Below are positions 13,814 to 20,711 of a DNA stretch of 39,302 nucleotides, one piece after another. Position 1 is the stretch's first letter. Each line of letters starts with the position of its first letter. Position numbers and translations under genes: made by a program. The DNA comes from a virus: IMG/VR virus record IMGVR_UViG_3300046450_000316, positions 1 through 39,302 of that record; one strand, given 5' to 3'. Below the pieces are notes generated by a model, which saw only the letters and a program-made list of their open reading frames with translations, was not told the DNA's origin and did no database searches.

Positions 13814-13865
13814 GAAGGGGGAAACCCCGTAGATTCACGTATAATATACCCCTTCACATTTTTTT
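13814..13865 (+). terminator. Intrinsic terminator for plus-strand transcription
   Basis: GAAGGGG (13814-13820) pairs with CCCCTTC (13849-13855), followed on the plus strand by ACATTTTTTTA. The loop is long (28 bases) and contains an alternative GGGG/CCCC hairpin. The T-run is only on the plus side, so it would stop transcripts coming from the plus-strand promoter at 11532 just before they enter terL. Confidence 0.5.
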
Positions 13866-13866
13866 A

Positions 13867-15522
13867 CTAAATATTCATCCAGACGTTTGATGTCTCTTTA
13901 TACTCTTGACTCATAACACCTTTTACAAATCTTTCAAGCTGTTCATCTTGTAACCTATCTTTACGAACTATCACTTCCATATCTGCATCAGTCGCCATTT
14001 GTTCAACCCAATATCCTACTGCCATTTGAAGAGCGTCTAACCTATCGTCATGTATTAAAGCACCTTTATCTTTTGTAATCCTTGTCATCTGGTGAAAGAG
14101 CATGTACTTAACTTGACTTTCACTTGGATACCGTTGTACAGTCTGTAAATCTTTTTCAATTACTTGAGGATCAATAACAAGTCGATGTTGATTCATCACA
14201 GGTTCAAGAGTGTCTATGATTCTTTTTTCTTTTTGAACATTAGATCTTACTTCTTCCATAGTAACATCGTGTACTTTCCGTAGAACTGGTTTCCACAGTT
14301 CCATAAACATTCCATCACCAAAGTTAGACTCTATAAGAACCAGATTAACCTTGTTTCTTTTTGCTATAACTGCTAGTGTTTGTAGATTATCTTGTTTGTA
14401 TCCACCTTGTAGTCCACCACATTCGGTAACATAGAGAATACCGTTTAACATCTTTACTACAGCATACCCTGTTTCATCTTTACCTCTACCACTAGGATCA
14501 ACTGAGAGTACACTGCCTGTATATTCTAACCATTCTCCTATTTTTGTTTGAGGAGAGTAGTAACCATCACCCGGAAGACCTACATTAGGTAGATCAGTCA
14601 GTTTATTTTCAGGATCTCTTGACCATACAGGCTTTTCAGGAGCTTTATCACCATCTAAAGACATTATAATTAGATCATTCAGCTTTAAAGGGTATTTATC
14701 GGCATCTGACAGGCTTGTGTCTAGCTGAAACTGAAGGTTAAAGCCTGATCTACCATATGATAGTTCTCTTTCTGTTAAATCATCATCATCAAAACGTAAT
14801 GGATCAGTAGGTTCACCTATTTTATCTGATTCCATGATGAATGGAGCTAACTTATCACCATATCTAACCTTTTGTTCTTTTGTTGGAAACCTTGAAGGCC
14901 ATATACGTACTGAGTAACCTCTTTCAGGTAGTGTTTCATAGAGTGACATCTCCGTTTGAGGAGTTCCAAGATAGATGATAGCTCCATTAGGTTTCAATAT
15001 CGCATCAAATTCTTTAACTGCCTCAGACAATTTATCTCTCATTGACTGTGTCATAGAGTTATTAGGAACCTCTACATCGTCTGCTACAATAAGATCTGCT
15101 CGACTACCAGCTAACTGTCCAGTTATACCTACACTTTTCACTGAGGGCGAATGTGAAGCTAATGCTGGTCCTACATCGAATGCTACCTTTGATTGTCTTT
15201 GACCTTCTCTAGATCTTAGATGTTGAAGAATAGGTATTTCGTGTATAAGACGTTGTGTAAAGGTAGAGAAATCATCTGATCTAACTTTTGACGCTGATAC
15301 TACTAAAACTTTATATTCAGGATCAAGAAGAAGTGTATGACAGACAAACGCAGAAGTGATATAACTTTTACCTACTCCACGGAATGCTTCAATGACTCCA
15401 CGTTTAGGTTTATTCTGTAAGAAAGTAGCTATATCGTATTGAACAGGTGTGGGATCAGGTAAATTTAAGTGTTTCCAACAAATAAATAAGAAATTCCTAA
15501 AGTCTTTTAATTTATCATCCAT
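13867..15522 (-). CDS. Terminase large subunit, T7 gp19 type
   Basis: The DNA-packaging ATPase and nuclease, 551 residues (T7 gp19: 586). The ATPase has Walker A AFRGVGKS at 46-53 and Walker B LIVADDVE at 144-151. The RNase H-like nuclease has SVDPSGRGKDETG (D342), VLIESNFGDG (E398) and HDDRLDALQ (D492/D493/D496). In the capsid it would cut the concatemer and drive DNA into the head through the portal. It is preceded by a 25-codon membrane peptide overlapping its start and by a phage promoter at 15629-15647, so it has its own late promoter. Downstream comes the early region, showing that the window crosses the genome ends. Confidence 0.97.
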   Translation of the reverse strand: MDDKLKDFRNFLFICWKHLNLPDPTPVQYDIATFLQNKPKRGVIEAFRGVGKSYITSAFVCHTLLLDPEYKVLVVSASKVRSDDFSTFTQRLIHEIPILQHLRSREGQRQSKVAFDVGPALASHSPSVKSVGITGQLAGSRADLIVADDVEVPNNSMTQSMRDKLSEAVKEFDAILKPNGAIIYLGTPQTEMSLYETLPERGYSVRIWPSRFPTKEQKVRYGDKLAPFIMESDKIGEPTDPLRFDDDDLTERELSYGRSGFNLQFQLDTSLSDADKYPLKLNDLIIMSLDGDKAPEKPVWSRDPENKLTDLPNVGLPGDGYYSPQTKIGEWLEYTGSVLSVDPSGRGKDETGYAVVKMLNGILYVTECGGLQGGYKQDNLQTLAVIAKRNKVNLVLIESNFGDGMFMELWKPVLRKVHDVTMEEVRSNVQKEKRIIDTLEPVMNQHRLVIDPQVIEKDLQTVQRYPSESQVKYMLFHQMTRITKDKGALIHDDRLDALQMAVGYWVEQMATDADMEVIVRKDRLQDEQLERFVKGVMSQEYKETSNVWMNI

Positions 15523-15592
15523 ATTGAACCTCAGTCGAATATATAGTAATAGGTAGTAGAAGTACTACGATGATAATTGATACTGTTTTCAT
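15515..15592 (-). CDS. 25-codon membrane peptide overlapping terL
   Basis: ATG 15592 is preceded by AAGGAAGG, and the frame encodes MKTVSIIIVVLLLPITIYST plus five residues: a short basic start and one hydrophobic segment long enough to span the membrane. The stop TGA lies within the first codons of terL (ATGGATGA), giving strong coupling. It is the first frame after the phage promoter at 15629-15647. It could be a small holin-like or lysis-timing peptide, or a translational leader for terL. Confidence 0.5.
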   Translation of the reverse strand: MKTVSIIIVVLLLPITIYSTEVQYG

Positions 15593-15628
15593 ACCTTCCT
15601 TTTATATATGTTTAACCCCCTCCCATAA

Positions 15629-15647
15629 CTATAAGGGGAGTTTATTA
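15629..15647 (-). promoter_or_regulatory. Phage RNA polymerase promoter upstream of terL
   Basis: The minus strand reads TAATAAACTCCCCTTATAG with probable start G at 15629. It lies in the 87-base gap after the ADP-ribosyltransferase-like gene and 37 bases before the small membrane peptide that overlaps terL. It shares 16 positions with both other copies. A weak stem (AACTCCCC with GGGGGTT) surrounds the start. Confidence 0.72.
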
Positions 15648-15679
15648 GCCATACATAGTAAAATCAATAACTTAACTAC

Positions 15680-16840
15680 TTATGCTGTTTGAGTACTTTT
15701 AACGGGTGTATTCTGTGTGTTTAAGTTTTCTGTATCATCAAATGTCCCTTTGTTTTTGACACCTTTAATCTGCTTTGGACCATAAATAATTACTTCATGA
15801 TATGCTTCCATGTCAAACTCATCTGCTCCATCTTGAATCTTATCACTTTTTGGATGGTACTGGATCAATGATGCCGAGTATCCTGCCTCTCTAGCTATCT
15901 CAGTAAAGTCACCTGACTCTATATAAGATGAGAACTCTTCCATGTTTAGTTCCCCTCTTCGTGTAGGATGTCGATTCTTCCACCTCCATTTTTCTTCAGG
16001 AAACATAGAATTCGGACCTGATATTTCAGAAGGATCATTTGCTTCTAGATTGAAACTACCATCGTCACCTACTGCTGCATGAGTCTCTATTAGGTCAGTA
16101 GCGTTTGCATATGTCTCAATAACTTTTCGGTCAAACGAATCTAAAAGTTCTTCTCTATTTGGTTTATTTTTACTTTCTTTTTCTATTAATCTACGTGTAG
16201 CGGTTAATATAAGCGTGTAGTCTTTAGGATCTCTTATCCAGCCTAACTCATGACCATACACTGCTATATTTAAAGGTTTGGTAGGAGCTAAGTAAACGGC
16301 TACTATCTCAGGCTCATATATACCACCATTAGCATCTCTTATTTCTTGTATCTCAGTAGGACGTATTTCATTCCACTGTTCATCTTTACTATCTCTGTAT
16401 ATTTTTGCATCATTTGCATTAGAAGTAAAGCTAGTACCGCTACCATAGTAGCCAGCATCACGTGCATTATACGGTTTACCTTCATTTCTAGATTTCCACG
16501 GTGTAAACTTATTACCTATCATAGTAGGAGTTCCATGAAAGAACTGCTGTGCTTGTGGTACTTGTTCACCATTAGCATATTTCATAGGTTTATTATGATG
16601 CGTAATTAGATTACCATTTCCCCAACTTTCAAGATTCATACGGTCAAGATAAGGTTTTTCAAATATTTGTTCAATTGCCACATCCCACTCATCCACACTC
16701 TCTAATTGAGTAGCAGTTCTAGCTTTACGTGAGAGAGACTTTAACGTACCACCACCGCCGCCTGAACCGCCTATTTTTTCTATTAAGTTAGAAGGACGAC
16801 CTTCTGTACCTAAATTTAAATTCTTGTTTATATACTTCAT
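15680..16840 (-). CDS. ADP-ribosyltransferase-like protein
   Basis: A 386-residue protein whose middle and end fit the ART fold of phage polyvalent/toxin-type ADP-ribosyltransferases. FFHGTP at 100-105 supplies the first-strand histidine, GYYGSGTSFTSNANDAKIYRD at 130-150 is the Y-G-x-G-x-x-F-T-x-x-x-x-x-A-x-x-Y segment, EIVAVYLAPTKPLNI follows, and YHEVIIYGPKQIKGV at 347-361 carries the catalytic-type glutamate E349 and the typical E-V-x-x-x-x-P-x-Q-I-K end. The first 60 residues hold a glycine run (GGSGGGGG). It lies between TerS and TerL in the late region. Whether it acts in the cell late or is packaged and injected (as T4 Alt) cannot be decided. No known T7 counterpart. Confidence 0.7.
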   Translation of the reverse strand: MKYINKNLNLGTEGRPSNLIEKIGGSGGGGGTLKSLSRKARTATQLESVDEWDVAIEQIFEKPYLDRMNLESWGNGNLITHHNKPMKYANGEQVPQAQQFFHGTPTMIGNKFTPWKSRNEGKPYNARDAGYYGSGTSFTSNANDAKIYRDSKDEQWNEIRPTEIQEIRDANGGIYEPEIVAVYLAPTKPLNIAVYGHELGWIRDPKDYTLILTATRRLIEKESKNKPNREELLDSFDRKVIETYANATDLIETHAAVGDDGSFNLEANDPSEISGPNSMFPEEKWRWKNRHPTRRGELNMEEFSSYIESGDFTEIAREAGYSASLIQYHPKSDKIQDGADEFDMEAYHEVIIYGPKQIKGVKNKGTFDDTENLNTQNTPVKSTQTA

Positions 16841-16843
16841 GCT

Positions 16844-17077
16844 TTAATTAGTTAGAGAGTTTTTACCTATTTTTATATCCTTATCACTTGGAAAAGGCAT
16901 ACTTTCCATTAACTGTTGTAAAGCATTATCATTAATAGGTATAGCAGTAATATCATTATCTTTTAAGAAACGTACTGCTACAGCTAGATCAGCAGGTTTA
17001 GCTTCTCCTGATTGTATCTTAGCTAATAACTCATCTGCTACAGCATCATACAGTGTACTAAGTTTTATATTTTCCAT
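16844..17077 (-). CDS. Terminase small subunit, T7 gp18 type
   Basis: A 77-residue helical protein. LYDAVADELLAKIQSGEA followed by ADLAVAVRFLKDNDITAIP is the pattern I recognise in small terminase (DNA maturase A) proteins of T7-like phages, and size (T7 gp18: 89) and place upstream of TerL agree. It would recognise the packaging site and recruit TerL. Unlike in T7, the two terminase genes are separated by the ADP-ribosyltransferase-like gene, a membrane peptide and a promoter. Confidence 0.8.
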   Translation of the reverse strand: MENIKLSTLYDAVADELLAKIQSGEAKPADLAVAVRFLKDNDITAIPINDNALQQLMESMPFPSDKDIKIGKNSLTN

Positions 17078-17087
17078 ATCTCACTTT

Positions 17088-17678
17088 TTATATTGTATTT
17101 GAATCACGTTTTTCTGTCATATCTCGTTTATAACGTCTGTACCTTCTTTCCTCATCTGTTTTTTCACGCTCTTCTAATCTATCTTTCCTTTCTTTTAGGT
17201 CTTGCCTCGCATAGGCATCATATTCATCGGTCAACGCTCTCATTTCCAATAGTCTTTTGTGCGATCCCGGTTCTGCTGATAATGGGTATCCCCATCGTTC
17301 TCTAAAATCATTTGTAGGATTTCCTAATGATTGTGTAGGAGTTAAGGAAAATAAATCTACACCTTTTTTTAATAGTCCTTGTACCCAACGACCATGTGCC
17401 TCCTGAGTTCTATGATAATCTTGTATGAACAATTCTTTATCTACTAGAGGATCAGGTGCATCTCTAAGTTTTTTTAATGCATCCTGTCTAACTTTCTCTT
17501 TTTTAATCTTTAATCCCTCATTAAGTACTTTAACATACTCTTCACCTTTAACCCTGTCCGCTTCATGTTGGACTTTTAGTTGCTCTCGTCCATATTCTTT
17601 AGCAGATTTCCTAGTAGTCTTACCACCTGTTTTCTTAGAGTCAGTTTTTCTATATCTAGACTGAATCTTTAAAGTCAT
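17088..17678 (-). CDS. Highly charged late hypothetical protein
   Basis: A 196-residue protein dominated by Lys, Arg and Glu, with long helical, coiled-coil-like ends (KVQHEADRVKGEEYVKVL..., ERKDRLEEREKTDEERRYRRYK). A more globular middle (about 100-150, LLKKGVDLFSLTPTQSLGNP) suggests a small domain. It starts right after the M15 peptidase stop, and TerS follows. It may be a virion or packaging accessory protein, but I recognise no family. Confidence 0.7.
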   Translation of the reverse strand: MTLKIQSRYRKTDSKKTGGKTTRKSAKEYGREQLKVQHEADRVKGEEYVKVLNEGLKIKKEKVRQDALKKLRDAPDPLVDKELFIQDYHRTQEAHGRWVQGLLKKGVDLFSLTPTQSLGNPTNDFRERWGYPLSAEPGSHKRLLEMRALTDEYDAYARQDLKERKDRLEEREKTDEERRYRRYKRDMTEKRDSNTI

Positions 17679-18062
17679 TTAGTAACTCCATATCCAAGGT
17701 CTATTGTGTCCTTCAATTGTATCCAAGTGAATAAATCTGGAAGACTGCTTACCTTTTTGACTTATACCAATTCCTTTCCAAACACTGGAACGTATCATGG
17801 CAAAGCTCAGAACTTCATGAGCAAACTTACCAGAACATAGGATGTCAATAGCTTTACCTGTGGTATGTGGTCCTGTAGTGCCTGAACCTGAAACAGTATC
17901 ATTATGAGCCGGGCATCTATAAGCTGAACTAATCTTTAAAGGTTTACCAAGAGCTTCCCTGAGTCCTTGTAAGGCATCTAAGGTAGCTTGGTCAAAGTGG
18001 TTCTCATTACAGTGTGAGCATGAGAGTTCTTTGTTACTAAAGTTTTTACTAGATATTCCCAT
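17679..18062 (-). CDS. M15-type peptidase, probable endolysin
   Basis: A 127-residue zinc peptidase of the Peptidase_M15 (VanY/D-Ala-D-Ala carboxypeptidase-like) group, which cleaves peptidoglycan cross-links. Motifs are ISSAYRCPAHN (44-54), the zinc pair H66 and D73 in PHTTGKAIDI, and H112 in FIHLD. Two Cys pairs near the start (SCSHC) are typical. No signal peptide, so it would need a holin; several small membrane proteins precede it. Because the gp3.5 homologue has lost its catalytic residues, this is the likely lysis enzyme. It follows the previous gene without a gap. Confidence 0.88.
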   Translation of the reverse strand: MGISSKNFSNKELSCSHCNENHFDQATLDALQGLREALGKPLKISSAYRCPAHNDTVSGSGTTGPHTTGKAIDILCSGKFAHEVLSFAMIRSSVWKGIGISQKGKQSSRFIHLDTIEGHNRPWIWSY

Positions 18063-18500
18063 TTATTTCTTTATCTTTAATTTATTCCAAGATTGATTAT
18101 CGTTGTTTAATGAACGATTTCTTTTTATAGCTTCTTTTACAGCTTCTTTTACAGTGTCAAAAGTTTTAATCTTTTTTTTAGTTTCAGGATCAATAAAGTT
18201 ATTACTTTCAATTATATCTTTTGCTAAGTCATCATTAACATACTCTCCATTATAAATAGAAGGAATATTCATCCATTTTTTATTAGAGCTTTGAACTGTT
18301 ATAGAGCTTTCGGAATGTTGATTTCCATTTTGATCTTTGTAAACTTTTCTACCATATTGAGTTTTAAATGGAGTAGGAGTTAATATTAAATTCTGCGTAT
18401 TATTAGCATCATAGTACTCCTTTTCATTTTGAGAGACTTCTTTATCAGATAGATGAGCGAGGGCATTACTTTTTATTTTTAAGTTTTTTCTTTTTCCCAT
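18063..18500 (-). CDS. Late protein with a small phage-structural module
   Basis: A 145-residue basic protein. Residues about 60-135 (HSESSITVQSS, KKWMNIPSIYNGEY, then an acidic-amphipathic helix and EAVKEAIKRNRSL) look like a small module found in various phage virion or lysis-region proteins. A related-looking module, HTMSSNVDGKEYLYPTV..., stands near the N-terminus of the gp16-like protein in this window (about residues 38-100). Function unknown; a virion-associated role is guessed from this resemblance and the late position. Confidence 0.65.
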   Translation of the reverse strand: MGKRKNLKIKSNALAHLSDKEVSQNEKEYYDANNTQNLILTPTPFKTQYGRKVYKDQNGNQHSESSITVQSSNKKWMNIPSIYNGEYVNDDLAKDIIESNNFIDPETKKKIKTFDTVKEAVKEAIKRNRSLNNDNQSWNKLKIKK

Positions 18501-18509
18501 TGTACTCTT

Positions 18510-18689
18510 TCATTTCCCTATCTGTTGCTTGTAACTTGCAAGTATCTGATCGTCTAAATCGTTATCCGTAGATTTTACTAAACGAGTAAGAAGAATTAAA
18601 ATTACTTCTTTTAAAAGCTTCTCTGATAGCATCGACATACAGAGAGTCTTTACAGTTCCACCTATAAGAGGTGCTAAGATAGCAATCAT
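18510..18689 (-). CDS. Small late protein with hydrophobic segments, 59 residues
   Basis: From ATG 18689 the frame encodes MIAILAPLIGGTVKTLCMSM, then a helix with hydrophobic run (LLKEVILILLTRLVKS) and a polar end (NDLDDQILASYKQQIGK). Two short hydrophobic stretches and place next to the peptidase make a holin or holin-partner possible. It overlaps the stop of the tiny frame 18686-18724 (ATGA). No family identified. Confidence 0.6.
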   Translation of the reverse strand: MIAILAPLIGGTVKTLCMSMLSEKLLKEVILILLTRLVKSTDNDLDDQILASYKQQIGK

Positions 18690-18724
18690 TTTGTTTCCTT
18701 TTTTGGTTTCTTTCCGTATTTCAT
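18686..18724 (-). CDS. 12-codon frame with a perfect ribosome binding site
   Basis: AAGGAG stands five bases before ATG 18724, followed by MKYGKKPKKETK and a TGA that overlaps the next start. The AAGGAG is part of the end of the upstream gene. It may be a coupling leader for the 59-residue gene or a true basic micropeptide. Confidence 0.35.
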   Translation of the reverse strand: MKYGKKPKKETK

Positions 18725-18725
18725 A

Positions 18726-19133
18726 TTAACTCCTTGAGGTTAGTAACTGTAACTGTTTACTGGCTTCCAGTTCTCGTTCTATATTTTCAAGCCTTGCAGC
18801 TACTGTGGACATTGCTGAATTACATTCTGCATTTAACTCAACAAACTTAGTAAAACTTTCTTTCTGTTGGTTTCGGTTATCACGATCCGTCCTAAAGGCC
18901 CATATACCAAGAATTACTATAATTCCTCCGGCTAAACCTTGAGCCATAAATAGCTGTATCAGATCGTCGATCAATGTGCTTGCGCTGCTCTCTTGTTGCT
19001 GTGGATGAGGACTTTGCCTATAACCATACTGGTCAAAATTAGGAGGTTCAGCTTTAGCCAGAGCTACTGAAATGAGCAGTCCAACAACGAGTCCTAACAC
19101 AACTGGGACAGCTATTTCAACGAGTTTTTTCAT
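18726..19133 (-). CDS. Two-segment membrane protein, holin- or spanin-like
   Basis: A 135-residue protein with an N-terminal hydrophobic segment after MKKLVEIA (VPVVLGLVVGLLISVALA), which may be a signal or anchor. It continues with a Pro/Gln-rich linker, a second hydrophobic segment (AGGIIVILGIWAF, about 68-81), and a charged, coiled-coil-like tail to the end (ARLENIERELEASKQLQLL). In the late region just before the M15 peptidase this fits a class II-like holin or an inner-membrane spanin. I cannot choose between them. The start overlaps the preceding small membrane gene by 17 bases. Confidence 0.7.
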   Translation of the reverse strand: MKKLVEIAVPVVLGLVVGLLISVALAKAEPPNFDQYGYRQSPHPQQQESSASTLIDDLIQLFMAQGLAGGIIVILGIWAFRTDRDNRNQQKESFTKFVELNAECNSAMSTVAARLENIERELEASKQLQLLTSRS

Positions 19134-19275
19134 ACATCTCTGTTAGCATTTTAGTGTTTACTTGAATTTTGTAACCGTTTAAAAGGACTTCAGATTGTAG
19201 CTGTGAGACACTCATTAAAGTCCAGCCTAGTATCGAGACTATTATTGTAAATGCAAAAAGTAGCTGAGTGTTCAT
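19117..19275 (-). CDS. Small single-pass membrane protein, 52 residues
   Basis: ATG 19275 overlaps the stop of the upstream tail-fibre accessory gene (ATGA). The product has one N-terminal hydrophobic segment (LLFAFTIIVSILGWTLM) and a polar C-terminal half ending MLTEMYEKTR. It overlaps the next membrane gene by 17 bases in another frame. Together they form a compact pair that resembles nested lysis genes such as Rz/Rz1 or holin/antiholin, though no lipobox is visible. Confidence 0.6.
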   Translation of the reverse strand: MNTQLLFAFTIIVSILGWTLMSVSQLQSEVLLNGYKIQVNTKMLTEMYEKTR

Positions 19276-19625
19276 GGTTTAGTAGGCCATGCTACGCCTG
19301 TTAGCTCAAGTCCGTCATTTAGCGATGGAGATGCTGTACTTGGCAAGTCTCTCAGCGCTTGACGGTAAGCTGTCTGATCTGATGTCATTGTTAAATCTGA
19401 ATTAGCCCACCAATCTGTTTCTGCCAGTAATAAATTACGTTTATCTCTTAACTGCCGGAGTGCTTCGATAGGCTTATATGCTGTCCAAGCTGTTTCCAAC
19501 TCAGCATCAGTTGGTCTAGTATCTGGGCCATACCATTCTGTTAGTTGATTAGGAGAATTTGTTTGATTAAGCAGATACTCATTATTATTCAATCCTAAAT
19601 ATTCTACTGCTAGTGCTATATCCAT
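19272..19625 (-). CDS. Tail-fibre assembly (chaperone-like) protein
   Basis: A 117-residue protein. The segment LRQLRDKRNLLLAETDWWANSDLTMT followed by YRQALRDLP (about 56-92) is the hallmark of phage tail-fibre assembly/attachment chaperone-like proteins found at the end of fibre operons. It directly follows a fibre gene (4 bases gap). Such proteins help trimer folding or stay on the fibre. Confidence in the family is good; the exact role is inferred. Confidence 0.78.
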   Translation of the reverse strand: MDIALAVEYLGLNNNEYLLNQTNSPNQLTEWYGPDTRPTDAELETAWTAYKPIEALRQLRDKRNLLLAETDWWANSDLTMTSDQTAYRQALRDLPSTASPSLNDGLELTGVAWPTKP

Positions 19626-19629
19626 AATT

Positions 19630-20397
19630 TTAAGCGTGTTTGAAAATTGTTACTTGAGAATAAATTGGCGCATCGCTGGATGTATTATCATAAGAATAAC
19701 CAAGAGCTGCACCACCTGCATTGGTGGTCTGAACACGAGTCTGTAATCGGAACGTAGTGTTAGTAGCCACTGAAGGGATGACAGCATATCCTTGATTAGT
19801 TGTGACGTGTGACCCTGTTTGTATAATCACTCCCTGATAACCTGTGCCAGTAGTTACATTAAGAATTCTATTGTTAAATGTATTAACACCAGCGGCAACT
19901 GTTGTCCACATGAATGTGTACGTTCCTGCGGCATTAACATAAAATCCTAATGTTCCTGAAATTGTTACAATATTTTGAATATCTGAAGCTACAGTATTTA
20001 AAGTTCTAGTACGCCAAGCACCAGACGTAATGGATCCTCCATGTACTCCGTAGGCTTGTACCTCTTGAACAATTGCCATTCCTGAGTAAAGTCCACCAGA
20101 TGCATTTTCAAAAGCTGGAGGTGATCCTGCTCCAGTAGAAGTAAGAACTTGACCGTCATCTCCAGTTACAATAGCCACTGGATTGCCTGAAGCATCGTAG
20201 CTTATAATGTTGCCGTCAGTTCCTGAAGCCATCTTATCTAATGTAACGGCATCATCAACCAATGAAGCAGTAACTGCACCTGTCATATTGGTCATGACTC
20301 CAGCACTAGGTGTCCCCAAGTTTGGAGTTACTAGCACTGGGCTTGCTAATGGAGCATCTAGTCTTGCTCCGTCTGCATTTTCTCTTGCTCTTGTCAT
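19630..20397 (-). CDS. Tail fibre/receptor-binding protein
   Basis: A 255-residue fibre protein. The N-terminal part has the typical linker sequence TRARENADGARLDAPLASPV and, at 57-87, MASGTDGNIISYDASGNPV and VLTSTGAG. The C-terminal 150 residues (from VQEVQAYGVHGG) are rich in Thr, Val, Gly and Asn and look like an all-beta head domain, possibly C1q/TNF-like (GTYTFMWTTVAAG...NRILN). It overlaps the previous gene by four bases. Receptor binding is inferred. Confidence 0.75.
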   Translation of the reverse strand: MTRARENADGARLDAPLASPVLVTPNLGTPSAGVMTNMTGAVTASLVDDAVTLDKMASGTDGNIISYDASGNPVAIVTGDDGQVLTSTGAGSPPAFENASGGLYSGMAIVQEVQAYGVHGGSITSGAWRTRTLNTVASDIQNIVTISGTLGFYVNAAGTYTFMWTTVAAGVNTFNNRILNVTTGTGYQGVIIQTGSHVTTNQGYAVIPSVATNTTFRLQTRVQTTNAGGAALGYSYDNTSSDAPIYSQVTIFKHA

Positions 20398-20711
20398 TCT
20401 GTTACCTCATCCCATGTTGTTGTTGATTCGTTCCAGTTGTACATTTTATCATCATCTGGCATTGCCGTAGGAGGTTGCCAATCAAAAGAGCTATCTAAAG
20501 CCCATGATGGATAAGGCTTTGGTGAAATGAATATGTCATTGACTTTGTCGTATGTGTATCCTATGCCAGCATACTGTTTACGAAAGTTGCCGTTGTATGA
20601 AGTCTGAACCCATAAGAAAGAGTCACCAACTTTTCCTGAGTTGATAAAATCTTGTTCAGCTACGATTACTTGTGTAACTACGTTGTTGTCTAATTTAGCG
20701 AAATGACTCAT
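20394..20711 (-). CDS. Small tail-fibre-cluster protein, 105 residues
   Basis: The sequence MSHFAKLDNNVVTQVIVAEQ, then VGDSFLWVQTSYNGNFRKQYAGIGYTYD and SPKPYPSWALD near the end belongs to a family I recognise from many marine phages, often next to fibres. It is probably a small structural or fibre-tip protein; function is not established. It overlaps both neighbours by four bases, so it is translated together with them. Confidence 0.75.
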   Translation of the reverse strand: MSHFAKLDNNVVTQVIVAEQDFINSGKVGDSFLWVQTSYNGNFRKQYAGIGYTYDKVNDIFISPKPYPSWALDSSFDWQPPTAMPDDDKMYNWNESTTTWDEVTE

